Source of the DNA: Streptomyces sp. CB09001
GTDB lineage: Bacteria; Actinomycetota; Actinomycetes; Streptomycetales; Streptomycetaceae
Assembly: GCF_003369795.1 (NCBI RefSeq)
Contig: NZ_CP026730.1
Span: 434,001-498,000, forward strand
DNA length: 64,000 nucleotides
Direction: 5' to 3'
Each line of letters opens with the position of its first letter. Within the stretch, counting starts at the first letter, position 1. A model generated the notes under the pieces. It was not told the DNA's origin. It searched no databases and saw only the letters and a list, made by a program, of their open reading frames with translations. Shown piece by piece: positions 1-10,879 of this stretch. Made by a program: the position numbers and the translations under genes.

Positions 1-1
1 G

Positions 2-253
2 CTGGTCATCGGCCTGATCGGGTTCGGTATGCGACGCTACGGGCTGCCCATCCTGCCCGCCGTGATCGGCGTCATCCTCGGCCCGAACGCCGAGCAGCAG
101 CTGCGCCGCGCCCTTCAGATCAGCGACGGCAGCGTGTCGGGCCTGGTCAACACGCCGTTCTCGGTGACGGTGTACGCGGTGATCGTGCTGCTGCTGGCCT
201 GGCCGCTGGTGAAACGGCTGGTGCTCCGGGGACGGACGCGGGCGGACGCCTGA
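2..253 (+). CDS. TctA-family tricarboxylate transporter permease, C-terminal part
   Basis: Only the last 83 or so residues are in the window; the reading frame is open to the left edge. TctA is the large membrane subunit of the tripartite tricarboxylate transporters, which import citrate-like acids using a periplasmic binding protein. The visible part has a short loop with the motif LPILPAVIGVILGP, which is typical of TctA C-termini, then one hydrophobic segment (TVYAVIVLLLAWPLV) and a basic tail. The small TctB and the binding protein TctC would be expected upstream and are not seen. A strong hairpin follows the stop codon. The family call is fairly sure; the substrate is unknown. Confidence 0.75.
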   Translation: MVIGLIGFGMRRYGLPILPAVIGVILGPNAEQQLRRALQISDGSVSGLVNTPFSVTVYAVIVLLLAWPLVKRLVLRGRTRADA

Positions 254-302
254 CCCCCGGCCCGCTCCGGCGGCGCGTCCACGCGCTCAGGAGCGTTGTG
301 TG

Positions 303-333
303 CGGCCCGGTACGTCGATCCCGTACCGGGCCG
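303..333 (+). terminator. Hairpin terminator after the TctA gene
   Basis: A perfect 12-bp inverted repeat (CGGCCCGGTACG and CGTACCGGGCCG) encloses a 7-base loop, about 50 bases after the TctA stop codon. There is no U tract, as is usual for Streptomyces terminators. The rest of 254-554 holds no gene I can support. Confidence 0.6.
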
Positions 334-554
334 TCCTGCGGTAGCGGGTGGCGCGGCACGCGCCACCCTCGCGCCGGGCCCGGTGCGACGGCGCGGAGAT
401 CAACTTCATCGGTAACCTCGTCGGCAGCCACCTCCACCCGTGCGAGCCGATGGTGCTCGCGACCGAGGACCGGTCACGGCCGCACACGGCGACGTACCCG
501 CTCGACCGCTTACCGGACGGGCCGGCCGGTCCCGCAATCACAGAAAGCGAACCC

Positions 555-878
555 ATGATCTTCATTACGGCGAAGTTCCAGGTACTCCCCGAACACGCTG
601 ACCAGTGGCCGGAGATCGCCGGCGAGTTCACCCGCGCCACCCGGTCGGAGCCCGGCTGCCTCTGGTTCGACTGGTCGCGCAGCGTCGACGACCCGACGGA
701 GTACGTGCTGGTCGAGGCGTTCCGCGACGACGAGGCGGGGGCCGCCCACGTCCAGTCCGCGCACTTCCGCGCCGCCCAGGACAAGCTGCCGCGCCACCTG
801 GCCCGCACGCCGCGAATCGTGAGCACGACGGTCGACCAGGGGGACTGGTCGGAGCTGGGCGAGATGGCGGTGGAGTAG
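555..878 (+). CDS. Antibiotic biosynthesis monooxygenase (ABM) domain protein
   Basis: A 107-residue single-domain protein of the dimeric alpha/beta barrel ABM fold. Members include quinone-forming monooxygenases and heme-degrading enzymes, but many have no known substrate. Visible family features are the opening beta strand (MIFITAKFQV), the central EPGCLWFDW segment and the later pattern of EAFRD followed by HVQSAHFRAA. The ATG at 555 was chosen because the ABM fold starts right there; the frame stays open upstream to 348, but that part has no family match and the ribosome site in front of 555 is weak. It stands alone, with a convergent gene starting 15 bases after its end. Function beyond the fold is not assigned. 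Confidence 0.8.
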   Translation: MIFITAKFQVLPEHADQWPEIAGEFTRATRSEPGCLWFDWSRSVDDPTEYVLVEAFRDDEAGAAHVQSAHFRAAQDKLPRHLARTPRIVSTTVDQGDWSELGEMAVE

Positions 879-893
879 GACTCCGCGTCCCGT

Positions 894-1316
894 TCAGCCC
901 AGGAAGCTCAGCCGGACCCGGCGGTCGGGGTTGTCCCGGTTGGTGTCCACCAGGCACACCGACTGCCAGGTTCCGAGTTCCAGACGGCCGCCGACCACCG
1001 GCAGCGTCGCGTGCGGCGGTACGAAGGCGGGCAGGACGTGGTCGCGGCCGTGTCCGGGGCTGCCGTGGCGGTGCTGCCAGCGGTCGTCGGCCGGGAGCAG
1101 GGTGTGCAGGGCGGACAGCAGGTCGTCGTCGCTTCCCGCGCCGGTCTCGATGATCGCGATCCCGGCGGTGGCGTGCGGGACGAAGACGTTGAGCAGGCCG
1201 TCGCGGCCGGACGCCGCCTCGCGCAGGAAGGACTCGCAGTCACCGGTGATGTCGGCGACCCGCTCCGCCGAACCGGTGGCGAGGTTGAGGACTCGGGTGG
1301 TGAAGGCAGCTGGCAT
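894..1316 (-). CDS. YjbQ / UPF0047 family protein
   Basis: A 140-residue protein matching the YjbQ (UPF0047) family over its whole length. The hallmark HATAGIAIIETG is present, followed by the aspartate pair after it (GSDDDLL) and a central segment with several histidines (RHGSPGHGRDHVLP). The conserved RLELGTWQSVCLVD block lies near the end. Members have been reported to have weak thiamine-phosphate synthase activity in E. coli; the true role is uncertain. Start at 1316 (MPAAFTTRVL) fits family length; an in-frame start 30 residues upstream would overlap the divergent gene at 1372. Confidence 0.85.
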   Translation of the reverse strand: MPAAFTTRVLNLATGSAERVADITGDCESFLREAASGRDGLLNVFVPHATAGIAIIETGAGSDDDLLSALHTLLPADDRWQHRHGSPGHGRDHVLPAFVPPHATLPVVGGRLELGTWQSVCLVDTNRDNPDRRVRLSFLG

Positions 1317-1371
1317 GACCCCATCCTGACACCGGGGGAAGATCGGGGCCTGCGTCGCCGTTGGTAGAAAC

Positions 1372-2451
1372 GTGAACAACACACGCGAGGTCGAGGTCGT
1401 CGTCATCGGGGCCGGTCAGGCCGGACTCGCCGCCGCCTATCATCTGCGGCGCACGGGGTTCGAGCCGGAGCGCGACTTCGTGGTGCTCGACCACTCCCCG
1501 GCACCCGGTGGTGCCTGGCAGTTCCGCTGGCCGTCCCTGACGTACGGCAAGGTGCACGGCATGCACGCCCTGCCGGGCATGGAGCTGACCGGGGCGGATC
1601 CGGCGCGGCCGTCCGCCGAGGTGGTGAGCGGATACTTCGCGGACTACGAGCGGACCTTCGACCTGCGGGTACGACGGCCCGTCGACGTCCGCGCGGTGCG
1701 CGAGGGGACGGAGGGGCGGCTGCTCGTCGAGACGTCGGCCGGGTCCTGGTCGACGCGTGCGCTGATCAACGCGACCGGCACCTGGGACCGCCCGTTCTGG
1801 CCGCGCTACCCGGGGCAGGAGACCTTCCGGGGGAGGCAGCTGCACACCGCGCAGTACGCCGGGCCCGAGGAGTTCACCGGTCTGCGTGTGATCGTGGTGG
1901 GCGGCGGCGCCTCGGGGACGCAGCACCTGCTGGAGATCGCACCGTACGCCGCGGCCACCACGTGGGTGACCAGGAGGCCCCCCGTCTTCCGCGAGGGGCC
2001 CTTCGACGAGGAGGCGGGCCGGGCCGCGGTGGCGCTGGTGGAGGAACGGGTGCGGCAGGGGCTGCCGCCGAAGAGTGTCGTGTCGGTGACGGGGCTGCCA
2101 CTGAACGACGCGGTCCGGGCCGGGCTGGAGTCCGGCGCACTGGACCGACAGCCCATGTTCGACCGGATCACGCCCGAGGGGGTGGAGTGGGACGGCGGGC
2201 GGCGGGTGGCCGCGGACGTCATCCTGTGGGCGACCGGGTTCCGGGCCGCCATCGATCATCTGAGGCCGCTGCGGCTGCGGGAGGCCGGGGGCGGTGTCCG
2301 CGTCGAGGGGACGCGCGCGGTCGCCGACCCGCGGATCCATCTCGTCGGCTACGGACCCTCCGCCAGCACCATCGGCGCCAACCGGGCGGGACGCGCGGCC
2401 GTGCGGGACATCAGGCGGCTGCTGGCCGAGGGGGAGCCGGTCGCCGCATGA
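1372..2451 (+). CDS. FAD/NAD(P)-binding monooxygenase-like oxidoreductase
   Basis: A 359-residue flavoprotein of the flavin-containing monooxygenase / YczJ-like group. The FAD-binding GAGQAGL motif lies at residues 13-19 after a hydrophobic beta strand, the NAD(P)-binding motif VVGGGASGTQ is near residue 177, and the ATGF motif (ILWATGFRAA) is near 289. It ends with an LVGYGPSASTIGANRAGR segment like the C-terminal FAD contact of this group. GTG start with a short hydrophobic lead; no clear ribosome site. The divergent YjbQ gene begins 55 bases away. Likely oxidises a small organic substrate; which one cannot be told from sequence. Confidence 0.85.
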   Translation: MNNTREVEVVVIGAGQAGLAAAYHLRRTGFEPERDFVVLDHSPAPGGAWQFRWPSLTYGKVHGMHALPGMELTGADPARPSAEVVSGYFADYERTFDLRVRRPVDVRAVREGTEGRLLVETSAGSWSTRALINATGTWDRPFWPRYPGQETFRGRQLHTAQYAGPEEFTGLRVIVVGGGASGTQHLLEIAPYAAATTWVTRRPPVFREGPFDEEAGRAAVALVEERVRQGLPPKSVVSVTGLPLNDAVRAGLESGALDRQPMFDRITPEGVEWDGGRRVAADVILWATGFRAAIDHLRPLRLREAGGGVRVEGTRAVADPRIHLVGYGPSASTIGANRAGRAAVRDIRRLLAEGEPVAA

Positions 2452-2463
2452 CGCCCCGACCGG

Positions 2464-3414
2464 TCACTTGGCGGCCTCGGCCCCGGCCTGCTTCGAGGCG
2501 CTCTGCCGGAGGCGGTTGAACTCGTCCACGTTGCGCCGGTGTTCGGCGTAGTCGGCGGTGAAGCGCGTGTCGCCCGGCTTGACCGTGACGAAGTACAGCC
2601 AGTCACCGGGGGTCGGGTTGATCGCGGCGGTCATCGCCTCGTCGCCCGGACTGGCGATGGGGGTGGGCGGCAGCCCCATGCGCTGGTACGAGTTGTAGGG
2701 ACTGTCGATCTTCGTGTCCTTGCTGGTGGTCTTCAAGGTGCTCCGGCCCAGCGCGTAGTTGATGGTGGAGTCCATCTGCAGCGGCATACCGCGTTCCAGC
2801 CGGTTGAAGATCACTCGGGCCACCTTGCCCATGTCCTCCTTGGCCGCGGCCTCCGCCTGCACGATGCTGGCGATGGTGACCGCCTGATAGACGTTCAGCG
2901 CGTTGCGCTGGGCGCCCGCGGCGACCGGCGCGCCGGTGAACTTCTTGTTCGCGGTGTCGACCATGGCCGTCAGCAGCTTCTCCGGAGTCGGGTTCCCGCC
3001 GAGCGGATAGGTCGCCGGGAAGAGGTAGCCCTCGGGGTTGCCCTCGGCGTCGTTGGGCAGCTTGAGGTTGGCCTTGGCCAGGGACTTCTTGGTGGTGCCC
3101 GCGGGCAGGGCGAGGGCCTTGTCGACGGCTCCGTAGACCTGGGTCGCGCGCCAGCCCTCCGGAATCACCAGGGACGTGGGACGGGACTCGCCCTCGTCGT
3201 CCGTCGTCAGCAGCGGCACCGCCACGGCGGTACCGGCGATGACGGCGCCGGCCGCGATCAGCGCGATACGGCCCCGGCGCGTCAGCCGGATCGCCCTTCT
3301 GGGGCCTTTTGGACTTCTGGGACCTCTGAGGCTTGTGGGGCTCCTGAGGCTCCTTCTGGGGCCTCTGGCACTCCTCGCGCTCCGCGTGCTCCGTGACGGA
3401 GTGTTCATCTGCAT
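2464..3414 (-). CDS. mltG: Endolytic murein transglycosylase MltG
   Basis: A 316-residue membrane-anchored MltG/YceG-like enzyme that cuts nascent glycan strands during peptidoglycan synthesis. A single membrane segment (IALIAAGAVIAGTAVAVPLL) follows a basic N-terminus of about 45 residues that is a low-complexity run of R, S, P and K. The catalytic region shows ASIVQAEAAAKEDMGKVA with the expected glutamate, then FNRLERGMPLQMDSTINYALG and the C-terminal block beginning SPYNSYQRMGLPPTPIASPG. It is shorter than many Streptomyces MltG proteins, whose cytoplasmic tail is much longer, so it may be a second copy rather than the divisome one next to aroE. Ends 12 bases from the convergent oxidoreductase. 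Confidence 0.88.
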   Translation of the reverse strand: MQMNTPSRSTRSARSARGPRRSLRSPTSLRGPRSPKGPRRAIRLTRRGRIALIAAGAVIAGTAVAVPLLTTDDEGESRPTSLVIPEGWRATQVYGAVDKALALPAGTTKKSLAKANLKLPNDAEGNPEGYLFPATYPLGGNPTPEKLLTAMVDTANKKFTGAPVAAGAQRNALNVYQAVTIASIVQAEAAAKEDMGKVARVIFNRLERGMPLQMDSTINYALGRSTLKTTSKDTKIDSPYNSYQRMGLPPTPIASPGDEAMTAAINPTPGDWLYFVTVKPGDTRFTADYAEHRRNVDEFNRLRQSASKQAGAEAAK

Positions 3415-3457
3415 GCGGGCACGGTAACCCCCACATGCTCACAAACCCGGCATATCT

Positions 3458-5356
3458 TCATCTTGTCGGCTCCAGTCGGGCGTCCCGGCGGACCAGCGCG
3501 GCATACCTCCCGTCCTGTGCCAGCAGAGCCTCGTGCGTGCCCTGTTCGGCCAGGCGCCCGGAGTCGAGGACCACGATCCGGTCGGCGTCACGGACGGTGG
3601 ACAGGCGGTGGGCGATGGTGATCGTGGTGCGGTTGGCGGACAGAGCGTCGATGGCGCCCTGCACGGCGGCCTCGGTACGGGTGTCCAGGGCGCTGGTCGC
3701 CTCGTCCAGGACGAGGACGGGCGGGTCGCGCAGGATGGTGCGGGCGATGGCCAGGCGCTGCTTCTCGCCGCCGGAGAAGCGGTGTCCGCGCTCCCCGACC
3801 ACGGTGTCGTAGCCGTCGGGCAGGGCGGCGATGTGGTCGTGGATCTGGGCCGCCCTCGCCGCCGTTTCCAGCTCGGCCTCCGAGGCGTCCGGCTTGGCGA
3901 AGCGCAGGTTCTCGGCGACGGAGGCGTGGAAGAGGTACGTCTCCTGCGAGACGACGCCGACCGCGCGGGCGAGGGTGTCGAAGTCGAGGTCGCGCACGTC
4001 GACCCCGTCGAGGGTGACCCGGCCGTCCGTCACGTCGTACAGCCGCGGCACCAGGTGGCCGAGCGTGGACTTTCCGGCGCCGGTGGGACCGACGACGGCG
4101 AGGCTGCTGCCGGCGGGAACGGTGACGTCGATGCCGTCGAGAACCGGTCCGCCCTTGCCCCCGTAGCCGAACCCGACGTTCTCGAAGCGGACCTCGCCCT
4201 TGATGTGGTCGAGGTGGACGGCGTCCTTTCGCTCGGTGATGTCGATCGGCAGGTCGAGGTACTCGAAGATGCGCTGGAAGAGCGCGAGCGAGGTCTGGAT
4301 CTGCACGCCGGTCTGCAGCAGGCTCACGGTCGGGCGGAACAGCCCCTGCTGGAGCGAGACGAAGGCGACGATCGTACCGAGGGAGACATCGGGGCCGCCG
4401 AGTTGCAGGGCGATGCCCGCGGTCCAGTAGATGACGGCCGGCATGGCGGCCATGACGATCGTGATGACGGCCATCCGCCAGCGGCCCGCCATGTTCGACC
4501 TCACCTCCAGGTCGACCAGGCTCTCGGACTCGTCCGCGAAGGCGCGGGTGAGCGAGTCGGAGCGGCCCATGGTGCGGCCGAGCAGGATGCCGCTCACGGA
4601 GAGCGACTCGGTGACCGTGGCGGCCATCGCGGCCATCTGCTTCTGGCGCCGGGTGGTGATCTTCCTGCGTTCCCTGCCGACACGACGGCTGATCCACACG
4701 AACACCGGGAGCAGGAGCAGCGAGACGACGGTGAGACGCCAGTCGAGGACGACCATGGCGACGATCGTGGCGACCACGCTGGTCAGATTCGACACCAGTG
4801 AGGTCGCCGTGGAGGTGACGGTGGCCTGCATGCCGCCGATGTCGTTGGCGATGCGGGACTGGACCTCGCCGGTGCGGGTGCGGGTGAAGAAGGCGAGGGA
4901 CATCTGCTGGAGCCGGCCATAGACGGCGGTGCGCAGGTCGTGCATGACGCGCTGGCCCACGGTCGTGGAGATCAGGGTCTGCAGCACGCCGAAGACGCTG
5001 GTGAGGACGGCGCCGAAGATCATGCCGAGGGCGAGCAGGCTCAGCAGGCCCGTGCGCCCCTCGGGGATCGCGACATCGAGGATCTCCTTGAGCAGGAAGG
5101 GCGTGGCGACCGACACCAGGGACGCGGCACCGACCAGCAGGCCGACGACCGCGAGGCGACCGCGGTAGGGGCGGAACAGCTTGAGGATGCGGCGCACCTG
5201 CCGGGGCTGTTCCACGGCGTCGGCGGGTGCGGTCCAGGCGGATTCGCGATCGGGGTGCATGGGCTCCTTCGGCGGCGGCGAGGGGAGGCCCGCGAAGCTC
5301 CGGGACGGCAGGCCCTCGGGGACCGGCCACAGGCGTTCGCGGACCTTACGGATCAT
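3458..5356 (-). CDS. ABC exporter, fused membrane and ATPase domains
   Basis: A 632-residue half-transporter of the MsbA/multidrug type. Six membrane helices lie between about residues 65 and 335; the ATPase domain has Walker A GPTGAGKST (423-431), signature FSGGEKQ (527-533), Walker B LVLDEATS and the H-loop histidine in IAHRLSTV, so both sites of a homodimer would be active. It is divergent from a marR gene 52 bases away, which suggests regulated drug or metabolite efflux. The ATG at 5356 has no ribosome site and sits inside a palindrome; the ATG at 5260 (MHPDRES) has AAGGAG close in front and is a real alternative. Confidence 0.9.
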   Translation of the reverse strand: MIRKVRERLWPVPEGLPSRSFAGLPSPPPKEPMHPDRESAWTAPADAVEQPRQVRRILKLFRPYRGRLAVVGLLVGAASLVSVATPFLLKEILDVAIPEGRTGLLSLLALGMIFGAVLTSVFGVLQTLISTTVGQRVMHDLRTAVYGRLQQMSLAFFTRTRTGEVQSRIANDIGGMQATVTSTATSLVSNLTSVVATIVAMVVLDWRLTVVSLLLLPVFVWISRRVGRERRKITTRRQKQMAAMAATVTESLSVSGILLGRTMGRSDSLTRAFADESESLVDLEVRSNMAGRWRMAVITIVMAAMPAVIYWTAGIALQLGGPDVSLGTIVAFVSLQQGLFRPTVSLLQTGVQIQTSLALFQRIFEYLDLPIDITERKDAVHLDHIKGEVRFENVGFGYGGKGGPVLDGIDVTVPAGSSLAVVGPTGAGKSTLGHLVPRLYDVTDGRVTLDGVDVRDLDFDTLARAVGVVSQETYLFHASVAENLRFAKPDASEAELETAARAAQIHDHIAALPDGYDTVVGERGHRFSGGEKQRLAIARTILRDPPVLVLDEATSALDTRTEAAVQGAIDALSANRTTITIAHRLSTVRDADRIVVLDSGRLAEQGTHEALLAQDGRYAALVRRDARLEPTR

Positions 5357-5384
5357 AGGTCATTGTTACCTATACTCACAATGA
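5355..5384. promoter_or_regulatory. MarR operator candidate in the exporter/marR intergenic region
   Basis: Two overlapping inverted repeats fill the 52-base gap. ATAGGT (5355-5360) pairs with ACCTAT (5368-5373), giving a 19-base palindrome close to the TAGGT/ACCTA half-sites known for many MarR proteins. TCATTGT (5360-5366) also pairs with ACAATGA (5378-5384). The first palindrome covers the annotated exporter start codon, so binding there would block exporter transcription or initiation, and marR lies only 25 bases from the second. Confidence 0.7.
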
Positions 5385-5408
5385 ACATCATCCTGATATT
5401 GTTCCCGT

Positions 5409-5870
5409 ATGACCGCCCCCGATCCCGACGGCCTGCTCGCCGAACAGCTGCTGCGCCTCACCCGCCGGGTGCACCGCATCCAGAAGCGCCATCTCGAGCA
5501 CCGCGACCTCGGCATCACCCCGGCCCAGTCCAGGCTCCTGCGCACGCTGGCGCACTGGGGCTCGCCTCCCCGGATGGCCGACGTCGCCGAGCGGCTGGAA
5601 GTCGTGCCCCGGGCGGTGACGACCCTGGTCGACGGGCTGGAGGCGGCTGGAAAGGTGCGCCGCGTCCCGGACCCCGCCAACCGCCGGGTGATCCGGATCG
5701 AGCTGACCGACGACGGTCGCGCGGCCCTGCGGGAACTGCGCGGTGCGCGCCGGTCGGCCGCCGAGGAGATCCTCGCGCCGCTGACGGACGAGCAGCGCAC
5801 CGTGCTGGGCGGACTGCTGGACACCCTGATCGACGGGCCCGACACCGGCGAGGACCGCCGCACGGCGTGA
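5409..5870 (+). CDS. MarR family transcriptional regulator
   Basis: A 153-residue winged-helix regulator. The helix-turn-helix covers about residues 47-75 (PRMADVAERLEVVPRAVTTL) and is followed by the wing RVPDPANRRVIRIELT, as in MarR/SlyA proteins; the flanking helices form the dimer interface. It is transcribed away from the ABC exporter, and palindromes lie between them, so it most likely represses the exporter and itself until a ligand binds. Start ATG at 5409 follows an AT-rich stretch without an obvious ribosome site. Confidence 0.9.
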   Translation: MTAPDPDGLLAEQLLRLTRRVHRIQKRHLEHRDLGITPAQSRLLRTLAHWGSPPRMADVAERLEVVPRAVTTLVDGLEAAGKVRRVPDPANRRVIRIELTDDGRAALRELRGARRSAAEEILAPLTDEQRTVLGGLLDTLIDGPDTGEDRRTA

Positions 5871-5889
5871 TCCCGGACGCCATGGGTGG

Positions 5890-6648
5890 TCAGGCCTTCA
5901 GGTGCTCCCTGTCCCCCATCACCACCACGGGGTGGCGGTCCGGGTCCAGTGTGCGCAGCAGGTACTCCATCGCCGGCTTGGGCAGGCTGACGCAGGCCGA
6001 CGTACCGCTGCCGTGGTCCATGTGCAGCCAGATCGAACCGCCCTTGGACGTGCCTTCGGGGCGGGTCGGGTCGTTTGGCGAGGTACCCCGGACGCGGTTG
6101 TAGTCGATGGCGATGACGTAGTCGAAGTCGTGCCAGTAGGGCTTCGCCCACCACCGCGGTGCCGCGAAGCTCTCCGACCTGCTGTACGGCAGCCCCGTGC
6201 CGAGGGCCGGATCCGGGTCCGGGAGCACGCCGCCCGCGTCGCTGAGGGTGAACACGCCGACGGGGCTGCGCTTGTCGTTCTCGTGGTGGTCGGTCGTCCA
6301 CCCCTTCGTGCCGTTGTGCGCCGCCCAACTCCGGGCGCGGTGCCAGGCGGAGCCCTGTTTGGTGTAGAGCACGACCGTGGAGTCGGCGGAATCCCTGCCG
6401 TCCCCGTACACCGCGACGACCTGGCGCGCATCGCCGGGGATGCGGTCCTGGAACCGGTCGCCGACGCCGGGGATCCTCGTCGGGTCGGCCGCGGCGCTGC
6501 TCCGGCCCGCCCCACCGGGGGTTCTGCCCGCCCGGGAGTCCCCGCCGTCCCCCGACGGGCCGCCACAGGCGGACAGCGCCGTCACCGCCAGCAGGGTTCC
6601 AAGGGCCGCCATCGCGACCGCCGTACGCCGTCCACCACCACGTGCCAT
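5890..6648 (-). CDS. L,D-transpeptidase-like lipoprotein
   Basis: A 252-residue exported protein with a lipoprotein signal peptide: basic start, hydrophobic core, lipobox LSAC near residues 25-28. A Ser/Gly/Pro/Ala-rich linker then leads to a YkuD-like catalytic domain. The catalytic stretch is HMDHGSGTSACVSL, with histidine, serine and cysteine arranged as in the HxxG(x)nSxGC(I/V) motif of L,D-transpeptidases. Such enzymes crosslink peptidoglycan by 3-3 bonds at the cell surface. The end of the gene is 19 bases from the convergent marR gene. Sure about the fold; the substrate is inferred from the family. Confidence 0.82.
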   Translation of the reverse strand: MARGGGRRTAVAMAALGTLLAVTALSACGGPSGDGGDSRAGRTPGGAGRSSAAADPTRIPGVGDRFQDRIPGDARQVVAVYGDGRDSADSTVVLYTKQGSAWHRARSWAAHNGTKGWTTDHHENDKRSPVGVFTLSDAGGVLPDPDPALGTGLPYSRSESFAAPRWWAKPYWHDFDYVIAIDYNRVRGTSPNDPTRPEGTSKGGSIWLHMDHGSGTSACVSLPKPAMEYLLRTLDPDRHPVVVMGDREHLKA

Positions 6649-6878
6649 CCGTCCATGCTCCCACTCCCTTCGGACATGCCGTCAGGACGGCCGCGAAGGA
6701 GCGCACGGGCGGCCATGGCGGGTGATGTGGAGACCGTGTGTCGGACCGCAGCCGGATTCGTACCCCCTCGCGGAAAACCGCTTGATTTTGGGCACGTCGC
6801 GACGCGAACCTTTCACGGTTTGCAGCCTCTTGATGCCGTATATCAACGGCACCCCCTGACACGAGCCACTGGGACGTC

Positions 6879-8752
6879 ATGCAGATCCAAGACCTTCCGT
6901 ATCCCGACCCGGGTGTGCCGGACGCACGCTCGGGCCCCCGATTCCTGTGGTGGCTGTTCCGCAACCAGCTCGGTGGGCAACTCAAGTCACTGGCCTGGGG
7001 CCTGCTGCACTTCGCCTCCGTCTCCGCCCTGCCCTTCTGCGTCGGTCTCGCCATCCAGGCGGTCGTCGACCGCTCCGGCAGCCGGCTCGCCCTCGCGGGC
7101 GGCGTCATGGTCCTGTGCTGTGTCGGCAACGCGCTCGGCGACACCTTCCTGCACCGCGCCGCCGTCACCAACTGGATCACCGCCGCGGCCCGCGTCCAGC
7201 AACTGCTGGCGCGCAGGACGGCGCTGCTGGGCTCGGCGCTGACCCGGCGCGTCGCGGCCGGTGAGGTCGTGGCCGTGTCCACCGGCGACGTCGAGAAGAT
7301 CGGCTGGTTCGTGGAGGCCGTCTCCCGCTTCACCGCGGCCGCGCTCACCATCGTGCTGGTCTGTGTCGCGCTGGTCGTCTACCAGCCGGCGCTCGGCATC
7401 GTCGTGATCGTGGGTCTACCGGTGCTGGCCCTCGCGGTGCTGCCCCTGCTGCCCCGCGCCACCCGGCGCGCCGACGTCCAGCGCGACAAGGCCGGCCGCG
7501 CCACCGAACTCGCCTCGGACACCGTCGCCGGACTGCGCGTACTGCGCGGCATCGGCGGCGAGGAACTCTTCCTCGACCGCTACCGCGACGCCTCCCAGCA
7601 GGTGCGCCACGCTGCCGTGCGCAGCGCCCGCATGTGGTCCTTGATCTCCGCCATCCAGGTGCTGCTGCCCGGACTGCTGCTGATCGCCGTGGTCTGGCAC
7701 GGCGTCCACCTGGCCCGCCAGGGCCGCATCGACGTCGGCGAACTCGTCACCGTCTACAGCTCCGTCATGATCCTCACCTACCCGCTGCGGCACTTCGAGG
7801 AGATCGCCATGGCGTACTCCTTCTCCCGGCCCTCGGCCAAACGGGCGGCACGGGTGCTGTCCCTGGAACGCACCACGGACACCGCGGGTTCGCGCGCGGC
7901 CGAGATCCCCACCGGCGACCTGTACGACCCCGACACCGGTCTGCTGGCTCCGGCGGGCCGGTTCACCGCGGTGGTGTGCGGCGACCCGGACGCGGCCGGG
8001 CGGCTGGCGGAGCGCCTCGGCGGGCATCCCTCGGAGGCGGGCACGTCGGCCCTGCTGGGCGGGGTGCCGCTGGACGAGCTTCCCCTGAAGTCCGCGCGCA
8101 CCGCCGTCCTGGTGCAGGACAAGGACCCCGTCCTGCTCTCCGGAACGCTCCGGGAGCTGCTCGACGTGCCCGCGTCCGGCGCCGTCGACTCCGAGGACGC
8201 GCTGGCCGCCGCCCAGTGCGGTGACGTACTGACGGCGCTCGCGCAGGGCTCACTCGGCGCCGACGACCCGATGGACGCCCGCATCACCGAACGCGGCCGG
8301 TCGTTGTCGGGCGGCCAGCGCCAGCGACTGGCACTGGCCCGGTCCCTGATCACGGATCCGGAGGCGCTGGTCCTGGACGAACCGACCTCGGCCGTCGACT
8401 CGCACACCGAGGCGCGGATCGCGGAAGGCGTACGGGCGCTGCGCGCGGGGCGCACCACGGTGGTCCTCACCTCCTCGCCGCTGCTGCTGGACCGTGCGGA
8501 CCGGATCGTGTTCCTGCACGAGGGCGCGGTCGCGGCGGTCGGCGCCCACCGGGAGCTGCTGCACACCGAGCCCCGGTACCGGGCGGTGGTGACCCGCGAG
8601 ACCGACGAGGAGACCGCGGCGCACCCGGACGCCGTACCGGCCGGCGGGAAACCGGCGAAGCCCCCGGCCGACGACGGCCGCGCCGAGGACCGGGACGGCT
8701 CCCTGAGCGACGACGACGTACTGCACCGACTGGAAGAGATCGAGGAGACGGC

Positions 8753-8756
<4 letters not shown>
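6879..8756 (+). CDS. ABC exporter half-transporter with degenerate Walker A
   Basis: A 625-residue fused membrane/ATPase half-transporter. Membrane helices occupy about residues 35-310. In the ATPase domain the Walker A is lost: the expected GxxGxGKST position reads [10 protein letters not shown] (367-376), with no lysine. The H-loop histidine is also replaced (VVLTSSPLL near 528-536). By contrast the signature LSGGQ (476-480) and Walker [10 protein letters not shown] are intact. The last 60 residues are a charged, disordered-looking tail. The stop overlaps the next gene's start (ATGA at 8753), so the two are translated together and should form a heterodimer. The start at 6879 follows a weak ribosome site. 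Confidence 0.9.
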
Positions 8757-10534
<1,778 letters not shown>

Positions 10535-10879
10535 CCACGTGGCACCGTCCGTGGGCGGGAGGGTTCCGGGGCGGGCCGCGGGTCCCGGACCGCCCGACGA
10601 GGACCGGAGACGGCCGGACGCGGGGCCGGCATCGGCCCCGTCGGTGTGGGCCGGACGGGCCGGTACAGCGGGAGGGGCGCCCGGCCCGGCGGGTACCCCG
10701 ACGGCGTCCGTGCCGTTGCGCGGTCCCGAACGGGAGTGGAAGGCTGGGAGAAGGCACCGGCTCGAGGCAGGCCCGGGAACCGCACGGTTCTCCGACGGGT
10801 GAGACCTGTGCCCCGTGCAGCGGCGGCCCGCCGCGGGCCACGGTGAGAAGGGGCCGGTCCCCACCCCCTGGAGGTATCC
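10535..10879. other. 345-base gene-free stretch before DUF5709
   Basis: No open frame with a ribosome site and no strong palindrome was found here. It probably holds the end of the exporter transcript and the promoter of the DUF5709 gene, but I could not pick a convincing promoter. Confidence 0.4.

Noticed and set aside
1240..2340. Minus-strand frames opposite the flavin monooxygenase
   Set aside because: No homology, no ribosome site, and the plus-strand protein is clear.
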